Shown: piece after piece, positions 12,658 through 24,195 of the stretch | How the letters are laid out: every line of letters starts with the position of its first letter | Numbering within the stretch: the stretch's first letter is position 1 | NCBI RefSeq assembly: GCF_026151205.1 | Contig: NC_087074.1 | Span: forward strand, 7,288,726 to 7,352,725 | Direction of reading: 5' to 3' | DNA: 64,000 nucleotides | Source of the DNA: Bolinopsis microptera | Taxonomy: Eukaryota; Ctenophora; Tentaculata; Lobata; Bolinopsidae | Translations under genes and position numbers: made by a program | Notes under the pieces: generated by a model | What the model saw: only the letters and a program-made list of their open reading frames with translations | What the model was told of the DNA's origin: nothing | Databases searched by the model: none

Positions 12658-13447
12658 CATAGCAACATTCCCCGTTACATAGCAACCTACCCCGTTACAT
12701 AGCAACAAACCCCGTTAAATAGCAACCTACCCCGTTACATAGCAACATACTCCGTTACATAGCAACATACCCCGTTACATAGCAACACACCCCGTTACAT
12801 AGCAACCCACCCCGTTACATAGCAACACACCCCGTTACATAGCAACCTACCCCGTTACATAGCAACATACCCCGTTACATAGCAACCCACCCCGTTACAT
12901 AGCAACAAACCCCGTTACATAGCAACATACCCCGTTACATAGCAACACACCCCGTTACATAGCAACCCACCCCGTTACATAGCAACAAACCCCGTTACAT
13001 AGCAAGTAGCAACATACCCCGTTACATAGCAACACACCCCGTTACATAGCAACCCACCCCGTTACATAGCAACAAACCCCGTTACATATCAACCTACCCC
13101 GTTACATAGTAACAAACCCCGTTACATAGCAACATACCCCGTTACAAAGCAACCCACCCTGTTACATAGCAACCCACCCCGTTACATAGCAACCCACCCC
13201 GTTACATAGCAACACACCCCGTTACATAGCAACACACTCTGTTACATAGCAACGTACCCTGTTACATAGCAAAATACCCCGTTACATAGCAACACACCCC
13301 GTTACATAGCAACACACCCCGTTACATAGCAACATACCCCGTTACATAGCAACACACCCCGTTACATAGCAACGTACCCTGTTACATAACAACCCGACCT
13401 GTTACATAGCAACACACCCCGTTACATAGCAACGTACCCTGTTACAT
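12658..13447. repeat. 20-bp minisatellite (CCCGTTACATAGCAACAYAC), ~39 copies
   Basis: The unit is exactly 20 bp over almost 800 bp, with variation concentrated at three bases after CAAC (ATA, ACA, CCA, AAA, CTA). Not coding. Confidence 0.9.
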
Positions 13448-14491
13448 ATTTATGTTTATGTTTATGTTTAATTCCGTTTAATTCCATAGCAACCAGCAAC
13501 CTACCTTGTTGGCTGTAGAAACGCCGCACAGCGACATGTTTTAGAAGTAATGCTGAACAAAAGCTAGCCAGTATTGGTCATGACAATGCAGTCTATCCTG
13601 TCAATCCCTGAATTTAGTGCAATAGCGCGGTTCATTGTGGGGTTCTCATTGTTTGTGACTAAATGATGACGATAACCAAGCAGCTAATCAGGTATGATCC
13701 CCCAATACCGTCCTCTCATTCCCTTCTCTGCTAGCCATCCTGCCGCACCAACCAAACTAGTCTGCTCATAATAGTAATTTCAGTCGACCAGAGAGATTTA
13801 GCCATTGAGAGGTCCTCCTGTGGTCCACAAGTGAGCCCGGAACTTGGCATGATCTGTGAAATAGGGAACTCTCAAAACAATACCTGAGTAGGAATTGTGG
13901 GGTTAGAGTGGCACATTATAATCAGAATTATAGAATAATTATACCGGATAGTTGGAATTATAGAAGTTAACAAATTAACCCCAACCTCCCGACTATCACT
14001 ACAGATTACAGGCCTGAATTAGGAGAATTAAACTTCTTAATGATAGGCCTGCACGGTTAGCATGGTATTTAGTTTATACTAAATCTACCTCATTAATTCA
14101 ATGTAATACAAGTAATTCGGAGCGAGTCTATAACTCCAATATAAGAGGAGGAGGTAAGGAAGAGGGAGGTTGAGGACCAGGGTTGCCAGGACAACCCTGA
14201 TAGTCCGTGCCTGGCAACCCTGTGCGCTACCTGGCGACCTGGCCTGCTGGTTAGTGACCACTGGTTACTGGGTAACCGTCATCCGGCTACCTACTGATCG
14301 TTTCATCCTACAATCAGACTCTAATGCAGCAGTAATGAATACTGTATTGACTGGCTACGTCCGTTTAATTTTGCCATATTTACGACTAGTTGTGCCGGAT
14401 TATAGGAAATTGTTGAAATTATTGAAATTATTGAACTCGTCTAAATTTGTGTAATGGGGAGTAAAGGATTCATCAGACGGGAGATTTTACT
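13448..14491. other. Intergenic, nothing recognised
   Basis: No repeat or exon seen. The 94-codon plus frame at 14170-14454 has no splice or family support. Confidence 0.45.
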
Positions 14492-15384
14492 TGGAATTCA
14501 GGAGTTGTAGTGGGTACTGGAATTCAGGAGTTGTAGTGGGTACTGGAATTCAGGAGTTGTAGTGGGTACTGGAATTCAGGAGTTGTAGTGGGTACTGGAA
14601 TTCAGGAGTTGAAGTGGGTATTTGAATTTAGGAGTTGAAGTGGGTATTTGAATTCAGGAGTTGTAGTGGGTACTGGAATTCAGGAGTTGTAGTGGGTACT
14701 GGAATTCAGGAGTTGTAGTGGGTACTGGAATTCAGGAGTTGTAGTGGGTACTGAAATTCAGGAGTTGTAGTGGGTACTGGAATTCAGGAGTTGTAGTGGG
14801 TACTGGAATTCAGGAGTTGTAGTGGGTACTGGAATTCAGGAGTTGTAGTGGGTACTGGAATTCAGGAGTTGTAGTGAGTATTTGAATTCAGGAGTTGTAG
14901 TGGGTACTGGAATTCAGGAGTTGTAGTGGGTACTGGAATTCAGGAGTTGTAGTGGGTACTGGAATTCAGGAGTTGAAGTGGGTATTTGAATTTAGGAGTT
15001 GAAGTGGGTATTTGAATTCAGGAGTTGTAGTGGGTTACAGGAAATCAGGAGTTGTAGTGGGTACTGGAAATCAGGAGTTGTAGTGAGTATTTGAATTCAG
15101 GAGTTGTAGTGGGTACTGGAATCAGGAGTTGTAGTGGGTACTGGAATTCAGGAGTTGTAGTGGGTACTGGAATTCAGGAGTTGAAGTGGGTATTTGAATT
15201 TAGGAGTTGAAGTGGGTATTTGAATTCAGGAGTTGTAGTGGGTACTGGAATTCAGGAGTTGTAGTGGGTACTGGAATTCAGGAGTTGTAGTGGGTACTGG
15301 AATTCAGGAGTTGTAGTGGGTACTGGAATTCAGGAGTTGTAGTGGGTACTGGAATTCAGGAGTTGTAGTGGGTACTGGAATTAA
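14492..15384. repeat. 26-bp minisatellite with higher-order variants, ~34 copies
   Basis: The unit is GGAATTCAGGAGTTGTAGTG plus GGTACT. A recurring variant block (TTGAATTTAGGAGTTGAAG) appears near 14620, 14990 and 15195, so blocks of several units were copied together. Confidence 0.9.
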
Positions 15385-18300
15385 GGAATAGAAATACCTG
15401 CCCGTATGAAGTGATATTTTCTATTCTTGCGCAATCTTGGTTAAAGAAATGGCGGACCAAGACCCGGTAACTTCCCCATAATTTCACACGCGGCTCAGAA
15501 ATGCCACCTTAAACTGCTCTTGCTCCTTCATAAAATCATTGTGCTTAGTGCTAACCCCGGTCCTTCCCTTCATAATCGTAACGAAGTTGATGGTTGCAAC
15601 TACAAAACCACTGCGTTTGCCAATTAAAGACCATTAGCTCTGACATGCTTGTAATAACCGTCCCAATAACCCCCTCTCCACTATTGCTCCATAATAATCT
15701 CTACTCCTAACACCTGAGTGGTAGCTCAAGAGCAATTCTCCGCTCTGAGAGCACTCTGACAACACAGCTCAATCAGTTAAACCACTGGGAGGGGGGGGGG
15801 GGAGCTGTCAAATAATGTCAAATACTGTTTCAATGATCATTCCTAGTGGGTAACAGTAATTACTCTGAGAGACATATCGAGATTTGGAGATCTCCATCAC
15901 CACGATACTGCTCCATCTCACGTTCCAGTATTTCAGCAGTGCTCTCTCCCTGACAGAAGCCCCGAATCAACATGACAGTTCCAATACCTACTCACTAATT
16001 TAGTGGTTACTTCCCCGCTCCGCTCCCTGATTGGCTAACCCCAAATCCTTCTGGCCGCTGATTGGCCACACAAAATTCGTGATTCTAGGATTTAATCAAC
16101 AGCTTTTAAATCCATTACAGTTTTGCTAGTGTCACTTATTAGCTGTACTGGACAATAAACCACAGCTATTTAAGCTAAATTCTAGTCCTAAACTGCGTTC
16201 AGGGAATACCAAAGGCCAAGGGAGTTAATTTGTGCTTTTAAAACAGTTCTACTGTTTTGTATTGAAATACTACGTAAGATTATGGTCAATATACTATAAT
16301 ATCTCAGTTCTCGTATTGGATATATAGAGGTGTTCACCCGCACCATCATGGTGATAGTGGTTTGATGATCTGAAATTCACTAACAAGGTTTAATCTTCTT
16401 ATTAATAAAGTTATGTCTCGTTTTCTGCACCTTGTTTGGAAAGTAAACGCAGTAAACACACCTAATATTGACTGATTGCATCACCAAGTTTGCACGGGTT
16501 TTAAGGTTTCAAAGATGAGTCACTGTTCATGTGTGATCAAACTATTTGAGGGGGTCAGTAGAAAGATACACGTGGGCAGCGACCAGACAGGTCAAATTAA
16601 TCTGCTCAATTTACTAATAAATTGTGGTATTTGAAAACAAGGGCGCATGCAGATCCACTAATACCATTGGTTACCAAAAAAGCTATAACTTTAACATAAA
16701 CCATCAGATCAGGCGTCGCGAGTTTCATCTAGAAAATTAAAAAGTTTGATCGATTAAATTGGACCGCTATTACTTGGTCTAAACGTGCAATATTTGAACT
16801 TCTTAGGGAACTTAACGACCCTACAGTCTCCGAATTACGGAGATTAATTAAAGAATAGTAGGATCGCTGGCTAGGGACCCCCAAACCACAGGGGCTATAA
16901 ACACAGTATCACTCTCTTTACAGTGGTGTTGTTGAAAGAATATTGTAACAACAGCAGTGCTGAAACACAAGAGTTTATTGCAATTCAGATGGTGTTTTCT
17001 AACAGCTAGAAACGTAGACTGACACAATAACAACAATGGGGTGTTTCTCTAACAATGTAAGCTCTTCTGCCCGGGTAATCAAATGAGTTAATCTATATTC
17101 TTTAATCAGGAGATTGAGCTCCTGTTTTATTACAAAGAACAAGGTGAGCTGGATTGTGAGTATTTGTTTTTGTAAAGGAGCACGTGTGTTGACACGGGAA
17201 GTACTGTAATACAGTGGCCGGACATAAAATGCCCGGAGAAAATAAAAGGTGTAGCTTTAATTTCAACTAATTTCAATGACGGATCCCCATGCAAACAATG
17301 AAATTCTGAGACGGTTGTGAAACTGAATTGAAAATAGGTAAAATTTTTTCAAGTTTTGTAACAGCCGAAACAAAAGAAAACTGTCGAAAAAGATAAAGCT
17401 ATTTATTGTTAAATGATTAAAATTAACTTCTTCGCTTAATTATTGGTCTAAAAAGAATCGCAATGCCCAGCGAACTTGACCAGTTTTCAAATCGCTGACT
17501 TGAACTTGTCTGTCACATGCTATAAACAAGTGTGCCAAAGACTCGGTCACATAACCTTGTAATCTCAACTTTACGTCGCGCGCGATAAGATTTAGGTAAC
17601 AAAAGTCTACACATCTCTATCCACAATAACTTCAATTGGCTGGTAACGCGCGCGCGTCTACGACACAGCAAAACTTCGTCTAGTTATAAAGTTAGAAGAT
17701 GATTTAAATCAATATATATTATGCAGTAAAAATCTTGCTTAAAAATTTGATATGGATAAATCAGTATGAAAGTAAATACAGAAGCTTTAAAAATCTTCAT
17801 ATATATACGAAGATATATAGTATAAAACTTCAAACAAGTGTGAAAAAGCGATTTATAGTAAATACGATTACAAATCCGAAATTGTTTACTTCATATAAAA
17901 AACAATATAAATACCAACCTAAATTCGCAGTCCAGGAGAAGTGACCAACTCTGAATTAACTCAGACTGGATCTCTTTTAAACTCATCCAACGGTTCAGAA
18001 TGTCACCAGATGTTCTTTTGAAAATATATTTAAACTCATTTTTGGACGCAATAAAATGGTGTATCGGGAAACAGTATACTTGATCAACTATCTAGTTAAT
18101 ACCGAGTTTCAGAATTTAGCCATAAAGGAATCTAATCACGATCATATTTGTTGAATACTAACTACGTTACTATGGCCGTAATCAGGTTATACTTACTAAC
18201 AACCCAAGATTTTCTAAAAACAACATCTTCGACTGGTGCTGGCTGGAGACCAGATTACTTCAGGTCATTTTCAGAAAGAGGGACAGATTGAGAAGTAACT

Positions 18301-18505
18301 ATTACACTAACAGTACTGCATACCCGTCTACACTCTACATGCTACAGGCTATATTAACTAGTGGTACAAATGAAATATCTGAGTTAGGTATTTGCGGTGA
18401 TTTTGAAATAGTTTTGATTTGTGTTTGTTGAAATATATTGAACCTGGTCCCCCCATTTTTAATACCAACCCCACTTGCCACTATTTGCAGTGCGAACTGT
18501 ACTAC
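15385..18505. other. No exon recognised; expected 3' end of gene W not found
   Basis: By analogy with genes X and Y, a short Cys exon and two membrane/PLAC8-like exons should follow the sushi exon of gene W on the minus strand. I find no trace of them here. A poly-G run lies near 15790. Either W is truncated or it ends in diverged exons. Confidence 0.45.
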
Positions 18506-18703
18506 CTGGCCTCGAGCAGCTAGGATTCTTTACAAAAGTAAACTCTTTCTCCGCTGTGCAGATCACTTTACTGCTACCTTTGTTGAGGGCTACTGAATCA
18601 GAACAGGTCACCTCAACCACCGCTCCTGGTACTACTGGGAAGTCTGATAACGGGGTAATCGTACTTGTCCACTCAGCCTTCAGTCCAGTGCAGTCAACTA
18701 GAA
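18506..18703 (-). CDS. Sushi/CCP-like exon of gene W
   Basis: 198 bp, phase 1-1, acceptor after ACCGGCAG, donor GTAGTA. Encodes [22 protein letters not shown] and GSSKVIC segments ending in PSC. Four cysteines spaced ~30, ~20 and ~14 residues apart, plus the Val-Pro-Gly turn, resemble the sushi fold. It lacks the most typical Tyr/Trp pattern, so the call is CCP-like. Confidence 0.65.
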
Positions 18704-18865
18704 CTGCCGGTAAAAAGCTTGTTGGTAATAATTGGAGCTGACTTGAAGTAACCATCACATTAGGTTTGTAACATGCAAAGTGAATCTAGATCTGACAGAG
18801 ATATTTACCATATTATTTAGTTTACTATGGAATAAAGATTGAATGTAGGTAAACACTAAACATAC

Positions 18866-19009
18866 CACATTCAGTTTTTCCAGTGTTGGCTTCTTTTCCA
18901 GTTTCACAAGGAACACAGGAACCAGCACCAGTTGAACTGATGGTACTTCCAACACACTTCTCACATGTGATTTTATCTCCTGACCTGTAACTCCCTGCTG
19001 CACATGAAA
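18866..19009 (-). CDS. GCC2/ephrin-receptor-like exon of gene W
   Basis: 144 bp, phase 1-1, acceptor after TTATTTCAG, donor GTATGT. Residues follow the pattern SCAAGSYRSGDKITCEKC, then CVPCETGKEANTGKTEC: the CxxGxY...CxxC...CxxC signature of the GCC2_GCC3 (ephrin-receptor-like) module. Confidence 0.8.
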
Positions 19010-19144
19010 CTGAAATAAAACGAATATCACTCCGAATTATTTTAAAGACGTATGTTATATTGGTTAATTAAGTTCCCATTACGCTCAGAATTAGCTTACA
19101 ATAATATAATTAGATCGACTAAGAGTTAGTACAAATTACTATAC

Positions 19145-19291
19145 CGCAAGAAGTCTGAGCGTCATTAGAAACGTGTCCAGGGCCACAAGAAGTACAGAAT
19201 GAAGCCCCGTCCTGTTCAGCAACATAGTTCACTTTGCACTTAGTGCAGATGGTGAGAGTGTCGTCTCTATACGTCCCGGTCATACAATTAT
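19145..19291 (-). CDS. GCC2/ephrin-receptor-like exon of gene W, divergent
   Basis: 147 bp, phase 1-1, acceptor after ACGTCTCAG, donor GTATAG. Encodes NCMTGTYRDDTLTICTKC ... CTSCGPGHVSNDAQTSC. Same cysteine pattern as its neighbours but clearly diverged, with no counterpart in X or Y. Confidence 0.75.
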
Positions 19292-19480
19292 CTGAGACGT
19301 TTTGAGTAACAGTAAAAATATAAAGTAACTGGTAACAGTAGATCGTGAAAATACCCGTGAGTAAAACACCGGATTTCACACGATCTCCCAGGTTTACAGA
19401 ATTTGGGCGCGAATTAGTTTTCATTCTATGTTATTTTACGATTGTTCGTGGCTTTATGAGATAATAAGACTTATTGTCCA

Positions 19481-19782
19481 GTTACCACTAGTTACCACTA
19501 GTTACCACTAGTTATCACTAGTTACCACTAGTTATCACTAGTTACCACTAGTTACCACTAGTTACCACTAGTTACCACTAGTTACCACTAGTTACCACTA
19601 GTCACCACTAGTTACCACTAGTTGTCACTAGTTGCCACTAGTTAGGTACCACTAGTTATTACTAGTTACCACTAGTTGCCGCTAGTTACCACTAGTTACC
19701 ACTAGTTACCACTAGTTACCACTAGTTACCACTAGTTACCACTAGTTGCCACTAGTTACCACTAGTTACCACTAGTTACCAC
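19481..19782. repeat. 10-bp minisatellite (GTTACCACTA), ~30 copies
   Basis: Perfect or one-mismatch decamers in an intron of gene W. Confidence 0.9.
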
Positions 19783-19922
19783 ATTGGAATGCCTCACTAC
19801 AGTAATGGAGTCATGCACAATATAACTTAGAGTTAAGATAACAATTCAAAAACCTTCGAATAATTTACAAAATAATAAGTCAATGCAGGGAAGCATCAGC
19901 TTTTTGGGCTAATAAAAATACC

Positions 19923-19961
19923 TCATTCAGTTTTTCCAGCGTTTGCTTCTTTTCCAGTTTT
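19923..19961 (-). pseudogene. Relic of a GCC2-type exon
   Basis: The minus strand reads like the last ~12 codons of the exon at 18866-19009 (KTGKEANAGKTE) and then runs into non-homologous sequence. It is an exon fragment left by a partial duplication. Confidence 0.6.
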
Positions 19962-20498
19962 ATATCACACAGTGCATCTTAACAATTTTGTAATTTATAC
20001 TTACAACCTGGATCATTTGATACATTTGGCCGTGTTTACAAATTAAGCTGGTTATGCTCTTAGTGTTACCGTCACTACTTTAACGAGATCTCTTAGCGTT
20101 ATCAATTTACAGCAATAGGACACAGCAGTTTTAAGACTTATTAGTGCATTTTTGTTTGATAAGTAGTGCTAGCCACTGCTTATCAGCTTTACCAAAGTGT
20201 TTAGTTTGTTTCATACTATACTATAATTTTCCATCCATAATTACTTAGATGCTACGAATTTTGACTGATTAAATTTTGCCTGCCATTTTTTACGCTTGAG
20301 TTAATGAACTATGATGATTGTATATGAATTTTACTTGATAGAGTGCTTATCTTAAAGTTAAATGTTGTTACAGGCTCTAATGATGTAGTTTTACGAAGAT
20401 TTCAAGCCTTACGTTGTGTGTTTCCCTTCGTGTCCAAAAGCTTTATATCTATATATAGATATAATCATCTCAGCTCGGTTCTTGTTAACAATTCTTAC

Positions 20499-20642
20499 CA
20501 CATTTTGTTCTCCCTGAGTTTCGTTCGTGGCCAAGTTCACAAGTTGTACACAAGGCTGCTCCTTCTGAACTGATCGTGTTATCAGGACATTCTTCACATG
20601 TGTTCATCGCAATGTTCTTGTAGCTTCCAGCTGGACATGGCT
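20499..20642 (-). CDS. 144-bp GCC2-type exon (type B) of gene W
   Basis: Phase 1-1, acceptor after AATTCTTCAG, donor GTAAGAATTG. Encodes [18 protein letters not shown] ... [17 protein letters not shown]. This B type recurs six more times in the array. Confidence 0.85.
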
Positions 20643-20800
20643 CTGAAGAATTAGAAAATCTTTAAACAGCAATTCGTTTGAACTACCTTATTAAGAAGTT
20701 ATTGTGAGTACCAATATCCTCGGTTTTCATTCTATAGCACAGTTAATTCAAATTTAAAATATAACCATAATATCAAATATAAGCTTTAGAGTTATCTTAC

Positions 20801-20896
20801 CACAGGCTGTTTTGTCAGAGTTTGGTGTCAATCCAGCGTCACATGTCTCACAGCTTGTCATAGCATCATTCCGATATGTTCCTTCTCCACACGGCT
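20801..20896 (-). CDS. 96-bp GCC2-type exon (type A) of gene W
   Basis: Phase 1-1, acceptor after TAATTCCAG, donor GTAAGATAAC. Encodes [18 protein letters not shown] and [11 protein letters not shown], i.e. a half-length cysteine repeat that alternates with the B type. Confidence 0.85.
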
Positions 20897-21238
20897 CTGG
20901 AATTATAACGTTACAACTAACAACTGGCAAATCGTAGTGGAAGATAAGAAAATCGTTATTATATAATTAGTACTTAAGTACACTTCAGATGTGTTAATAT
21001 AACATTAGATTTAAAACAATATGTGACAAATTAAATATCCACACAACCACGATTTTTTAATAGAATTATTACCACCCAGATTCTTACGGTTCTTGTCTTT
21101 TCGTATCACAAATTTGCCTTCTTGCATCTAAGCCCTATCTGGCGCCTTATCCTTATCCCGTTTTAACCATTAGCCTATCTTTGCCCATTTACATATAGAT
21201 ATAATCATCTCAGCTCGGTTCTTGTTAAAAATTCTTAC

Positions 21239-21382
21239 CACATTTTGTTCTCCCTGAGTTTCGTTCCTGGCCAAGTTCACAAGTTGTACACAAGGCTGCT
21301 CCTTCTGAACTGATCGTGTTATCAGGACATTCTTCACATGTGTTCATTTCAATGTTCTTGTAGCTTCCAGCTGGACATGGCT
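21239..21382 (-). CDS. 144-bp GCC2-type exon (type B) of gene W
   Basis: Same phase, splice sites and cysteine pattern as the exon at 20499-20642, with an intact frame. No type A exon precedes it here; in X and Y one sits at the equivalent place. Confidence 0.85.
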
Positions 21383-22568
21383 CTGAAGAATTAGGAAATC
21401 TTTAAACAGCAATTCGTTTGGACTACCTTATTAAGAAGTTATTGTGAGTACCAATATCCTCAGTTTTCATTCTACAGTTTTCATAGCACAGTTAATTCAA
21501 ATTTAAAACACAATATGCGAAAAATTAAGTATTCACATAATCCACGGTTTTTCGAGGAAATGATTGCTACCCAGACTCTTGCGGTTCATGTCTTTTCGTA
21601 CCACGAATTTTCCTTCTTGATTCTAAGCTCAATACTAATTCAAATTGTTATCAGTCATTAGAGTTAACGTTAAAAATTCGCCTCATCAACAAACTATGAA
21701 GCACAATGCACATTGTACAATGTACAATGCACATACTGTGTAAACTCTGCAAAATAAATATTGAACCAAAACAGTTTTGAGTTTGTTTGGTAAAATAACT
21801 TTATACTGCTTATGTTCAAAATATTTTGTAAAAACGTCAGTTTTCGATTAATAATTGTTTCAACCTTTAGTAGCTGAAAATGGCTTGTCTCTATGATGTC
21901 TACTACAAAATATGCAATATTTCTAAATTATAGTTAGCTATTTTGCAATCCGCTATACCAATATTAATATAACTCTGCCTTCAATGAAAGAATTGGATTT
22001 TATCTCATTCAGAGGACAGATAAAATTATGACCACTTTATTAAGTTACTAGAGAACCCGTGGTCGCAGGGAGGAAGCTAATAGTATTTTTTGTTAGTAAG
22101 TTTAAATCGCGTCAAAAAATATACTACACAACCGAAGATACAGCCGATTAAAATGTTGCTCGCACTAAACACAACGTAATATCAACAAAACTGATAAAAA
22201 TGCCCTTCTAACAATCTTTGCACGTGCACGTGCGTGTTAAACCCTCGTTACCATGGTTACTTTGCAACCTTAAGCTTTTTACCTAAAGCAAAGTAATTTG
22301 CACGTGGGTGGTTTACAGACAGACATTCTACAAAAAGAATCTTTTGAATTATAATATTGATAAATAACAATATGCTAACTATCCTAAATCCCATATCCTA
22401 TACCTCTATACTATATATGTAATGTGTTATATTATGTTAAATAACACACTTGAAATTTAGACATAAAAACACGTAATCACGAGCTTACGAGAGAATCAGC
22501 AAGGTGGTTTATTCATAAATTAGAGTTATTGTTACTTTGTTAAACCAATGCTTGTTGTTATTAGTCAC
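21383..22568 (-). other. Intron of gene W, paralogous to introns in X and Y
   Basis: Non-coding. It aligns by eye with ~33.4-34.13 plus 38.33-39.37 kb (X) and ~46.98-47.73 kb (Y). It contains the empty target site (near 22175) of the composite transposon present in X. Confidence 0.7.
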
Positions 22569-23381
22569 CTGGTTGTGCTCTGTAGTAATCAGGTGCTGTG
22601 GAAGTTAACTTTATCTTGCTACGTCTTTACTCCAGTACGTGCTCCAACTACCGTCTATACACGTTGTGTCTGAGAACAGGATGTTGAGCACCTCCACCTC
22701 GTTACAGTGTATCACTAGTCGGACACCTGCAGTTCTGGTTAGAGTGATGCGCCAAACCTTGTCAGTAGGAGAGGGGGGATTAACAGGGAAGTTAGTGTAG
22801 GATTCGTCGCACCAGTTGAGACGGTAGTTTAGACTTTTAGAGTAGTGGAGAAGTTGAGGTCGACTATTCCTACATACCTTAGTTCCCAAAAATTTGTGTG
22901 CCATTATATTGAGCACAATTTATTTGAGCCCGAAAAATTTGGGCAGAAAATTTGAACTCATTTGGGCGACCGAAAATTTGGGCACAAATTCTTCGAAAAA
23001 TGAACGATTTTCCACTAAAATTTCAGTTAGATATTTGCCAATTTTAAGCATGTAGGTGGTAGTCTGAGTTGTTTCACATTATGAAATTTACGATCTGCCC
23101 AGTAACTACTAAAAAATACAGTGATGATGGCACAGTACAAAATGATAGATATATAATAGTGATATTTAGTCTCTCAATCAGATAGTTTAGTCTACTTACA
23201 CTCAGCATATCTTATCATACCCCTTTCACATACAATTATCATTATGACGCCTCACCAGATGGTCGAAAGGTTTGGAAGAAAATTAGAAGGTTTACATCAT
23301 GATCTATCAAACTAAGCGGCACATACGCTTAGCTTTGGGGAAACAAAGGTGTACAAAATTGTGTGTTGCGCATGGGCTACA

Positions 23382-23420
23382 TCACCGGGGGGCAGGGGGG
23401 GCAGCTGCCCCCCTGGGATT
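23382..23420. other. GC-rich palindrome
   Basis: GGGGGGCAGCTGCCCCCC is a perfect 18-bp palindrome inside the inverted-repeat element. Confidence 0.7.
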
Positions 23421-23739
23421 TGGGGGACAAGTTTACAAAAACATGAAAATGTATTCTTCAACATAACATTAAACCAGACGGCTATGGTATACAGTTTTGT
23501 TTTCGCACCCACTGCTCTGTAGCCCCACTGCACTGTAGCCCCCCCCCCCCCCTACATTGTGTTATCTTTAAATACCTTGCCAGTTACCACGAACAATGGA
23601 TGAATTCCGTGTATGTACTGTCAAGCTTAAATTCGGACTACTTACATTAATTTGCTTTTTCTTTTAGTTGCTGCTAACGTAAATTCGTGTCCCTCAAGTA
23701 CTGGAAAATGCGTCAAAATTGTCTAATTTCCTTATAACT

Positions 23740-23825
23740 TTTCCGGGGGGCTTCGCCCCCCTATCCCCCCGACAAGGGGCTCCGCCCCTTGACCACACTG
23801 GGGGCTGCGCCCCCAGACCCCTGCT
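23740..23825. other. Three consecutive GC-rich hairpins
   Basis: Three stem-loops follow each other, each with a GGGGC-type arm and a CCCCC-type arm around CTTC, CTCC or CTGC loops. The region is far more GC-rich than its surroundings. Confidence 0.7.
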
Positions 23826-24195
23826 ACTTGGTCAAGCCATGAATGACAGATTAGAAAACTAAAATTTCAAATATTTTTTCACTTGGATATGAAGAAAAAG
23901 CCATCTTTCTATAGATTTCAGGGCCACAGGCCAAATGCCAAAAGTTTGGTTGGCAAAAAATTTAGCAGGCGGAAAAGATTTATGCAATTAATTTGGTCTG
24001 CAAAAAATTTGGGCGAGAGGCCCGCTCAAATTTTTGGTCGCCCCAATTTTTGGGAATTAAGGTACTCTCCCCCAGCAGAGTAACATCTCACTATCGCATT
24101 ATCGCCACTCCCCAGCACACTATTAGTTTTAATTTCTAAAGGTGTCGACTCAAGATCCCACTCTATTTCCACATCTCGCTGCACTGGTAACCAAC

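Larger units (their letters stand above)
22877..24062. mobile_element. TA-flanked inverted-repeat transposon, no transposase
   Basis: Inverted ends CCTTAGTTCCCAAAAATT and its near match at the other end are flanked by TA on both sides (22875-22876, 24063-24064), and X and Y lack it at this point. A Tc1/mariner/pogo-like target site is implied. Internally it has short AAATTTGGGC repeats and GC-rich hairpins but no transposase frame, so it is non-autonomous. Confidence 0.7.
22569..24195 (-). pseudogene. Unassigned-module exon of gene W, interrupted
   Basis: The exon is in two pieces, 24065-24195 and 22569-22874, separated by an insertion. It carries the family text [34 protein letters not shown] and TASDYY. 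A 1-base deletion relative to X and Y after WSKDVA near 22616 puts a stop in frame. The intact copy is in gene Y. Confidence 0.75.

Noticed and set aside
12658-13447. CRISPR-like regular repeat
   Set aside because: The repeats are contiguous 20-bp units without unique spacers; it is a eukaryotic minisatellite.
16848-17036. 62-codon minus frame considered as the missing 3' exon of gene W
   Set aside because: No similarity to the membrane/tail exons of X, Y or Z and no suitable splice sites.
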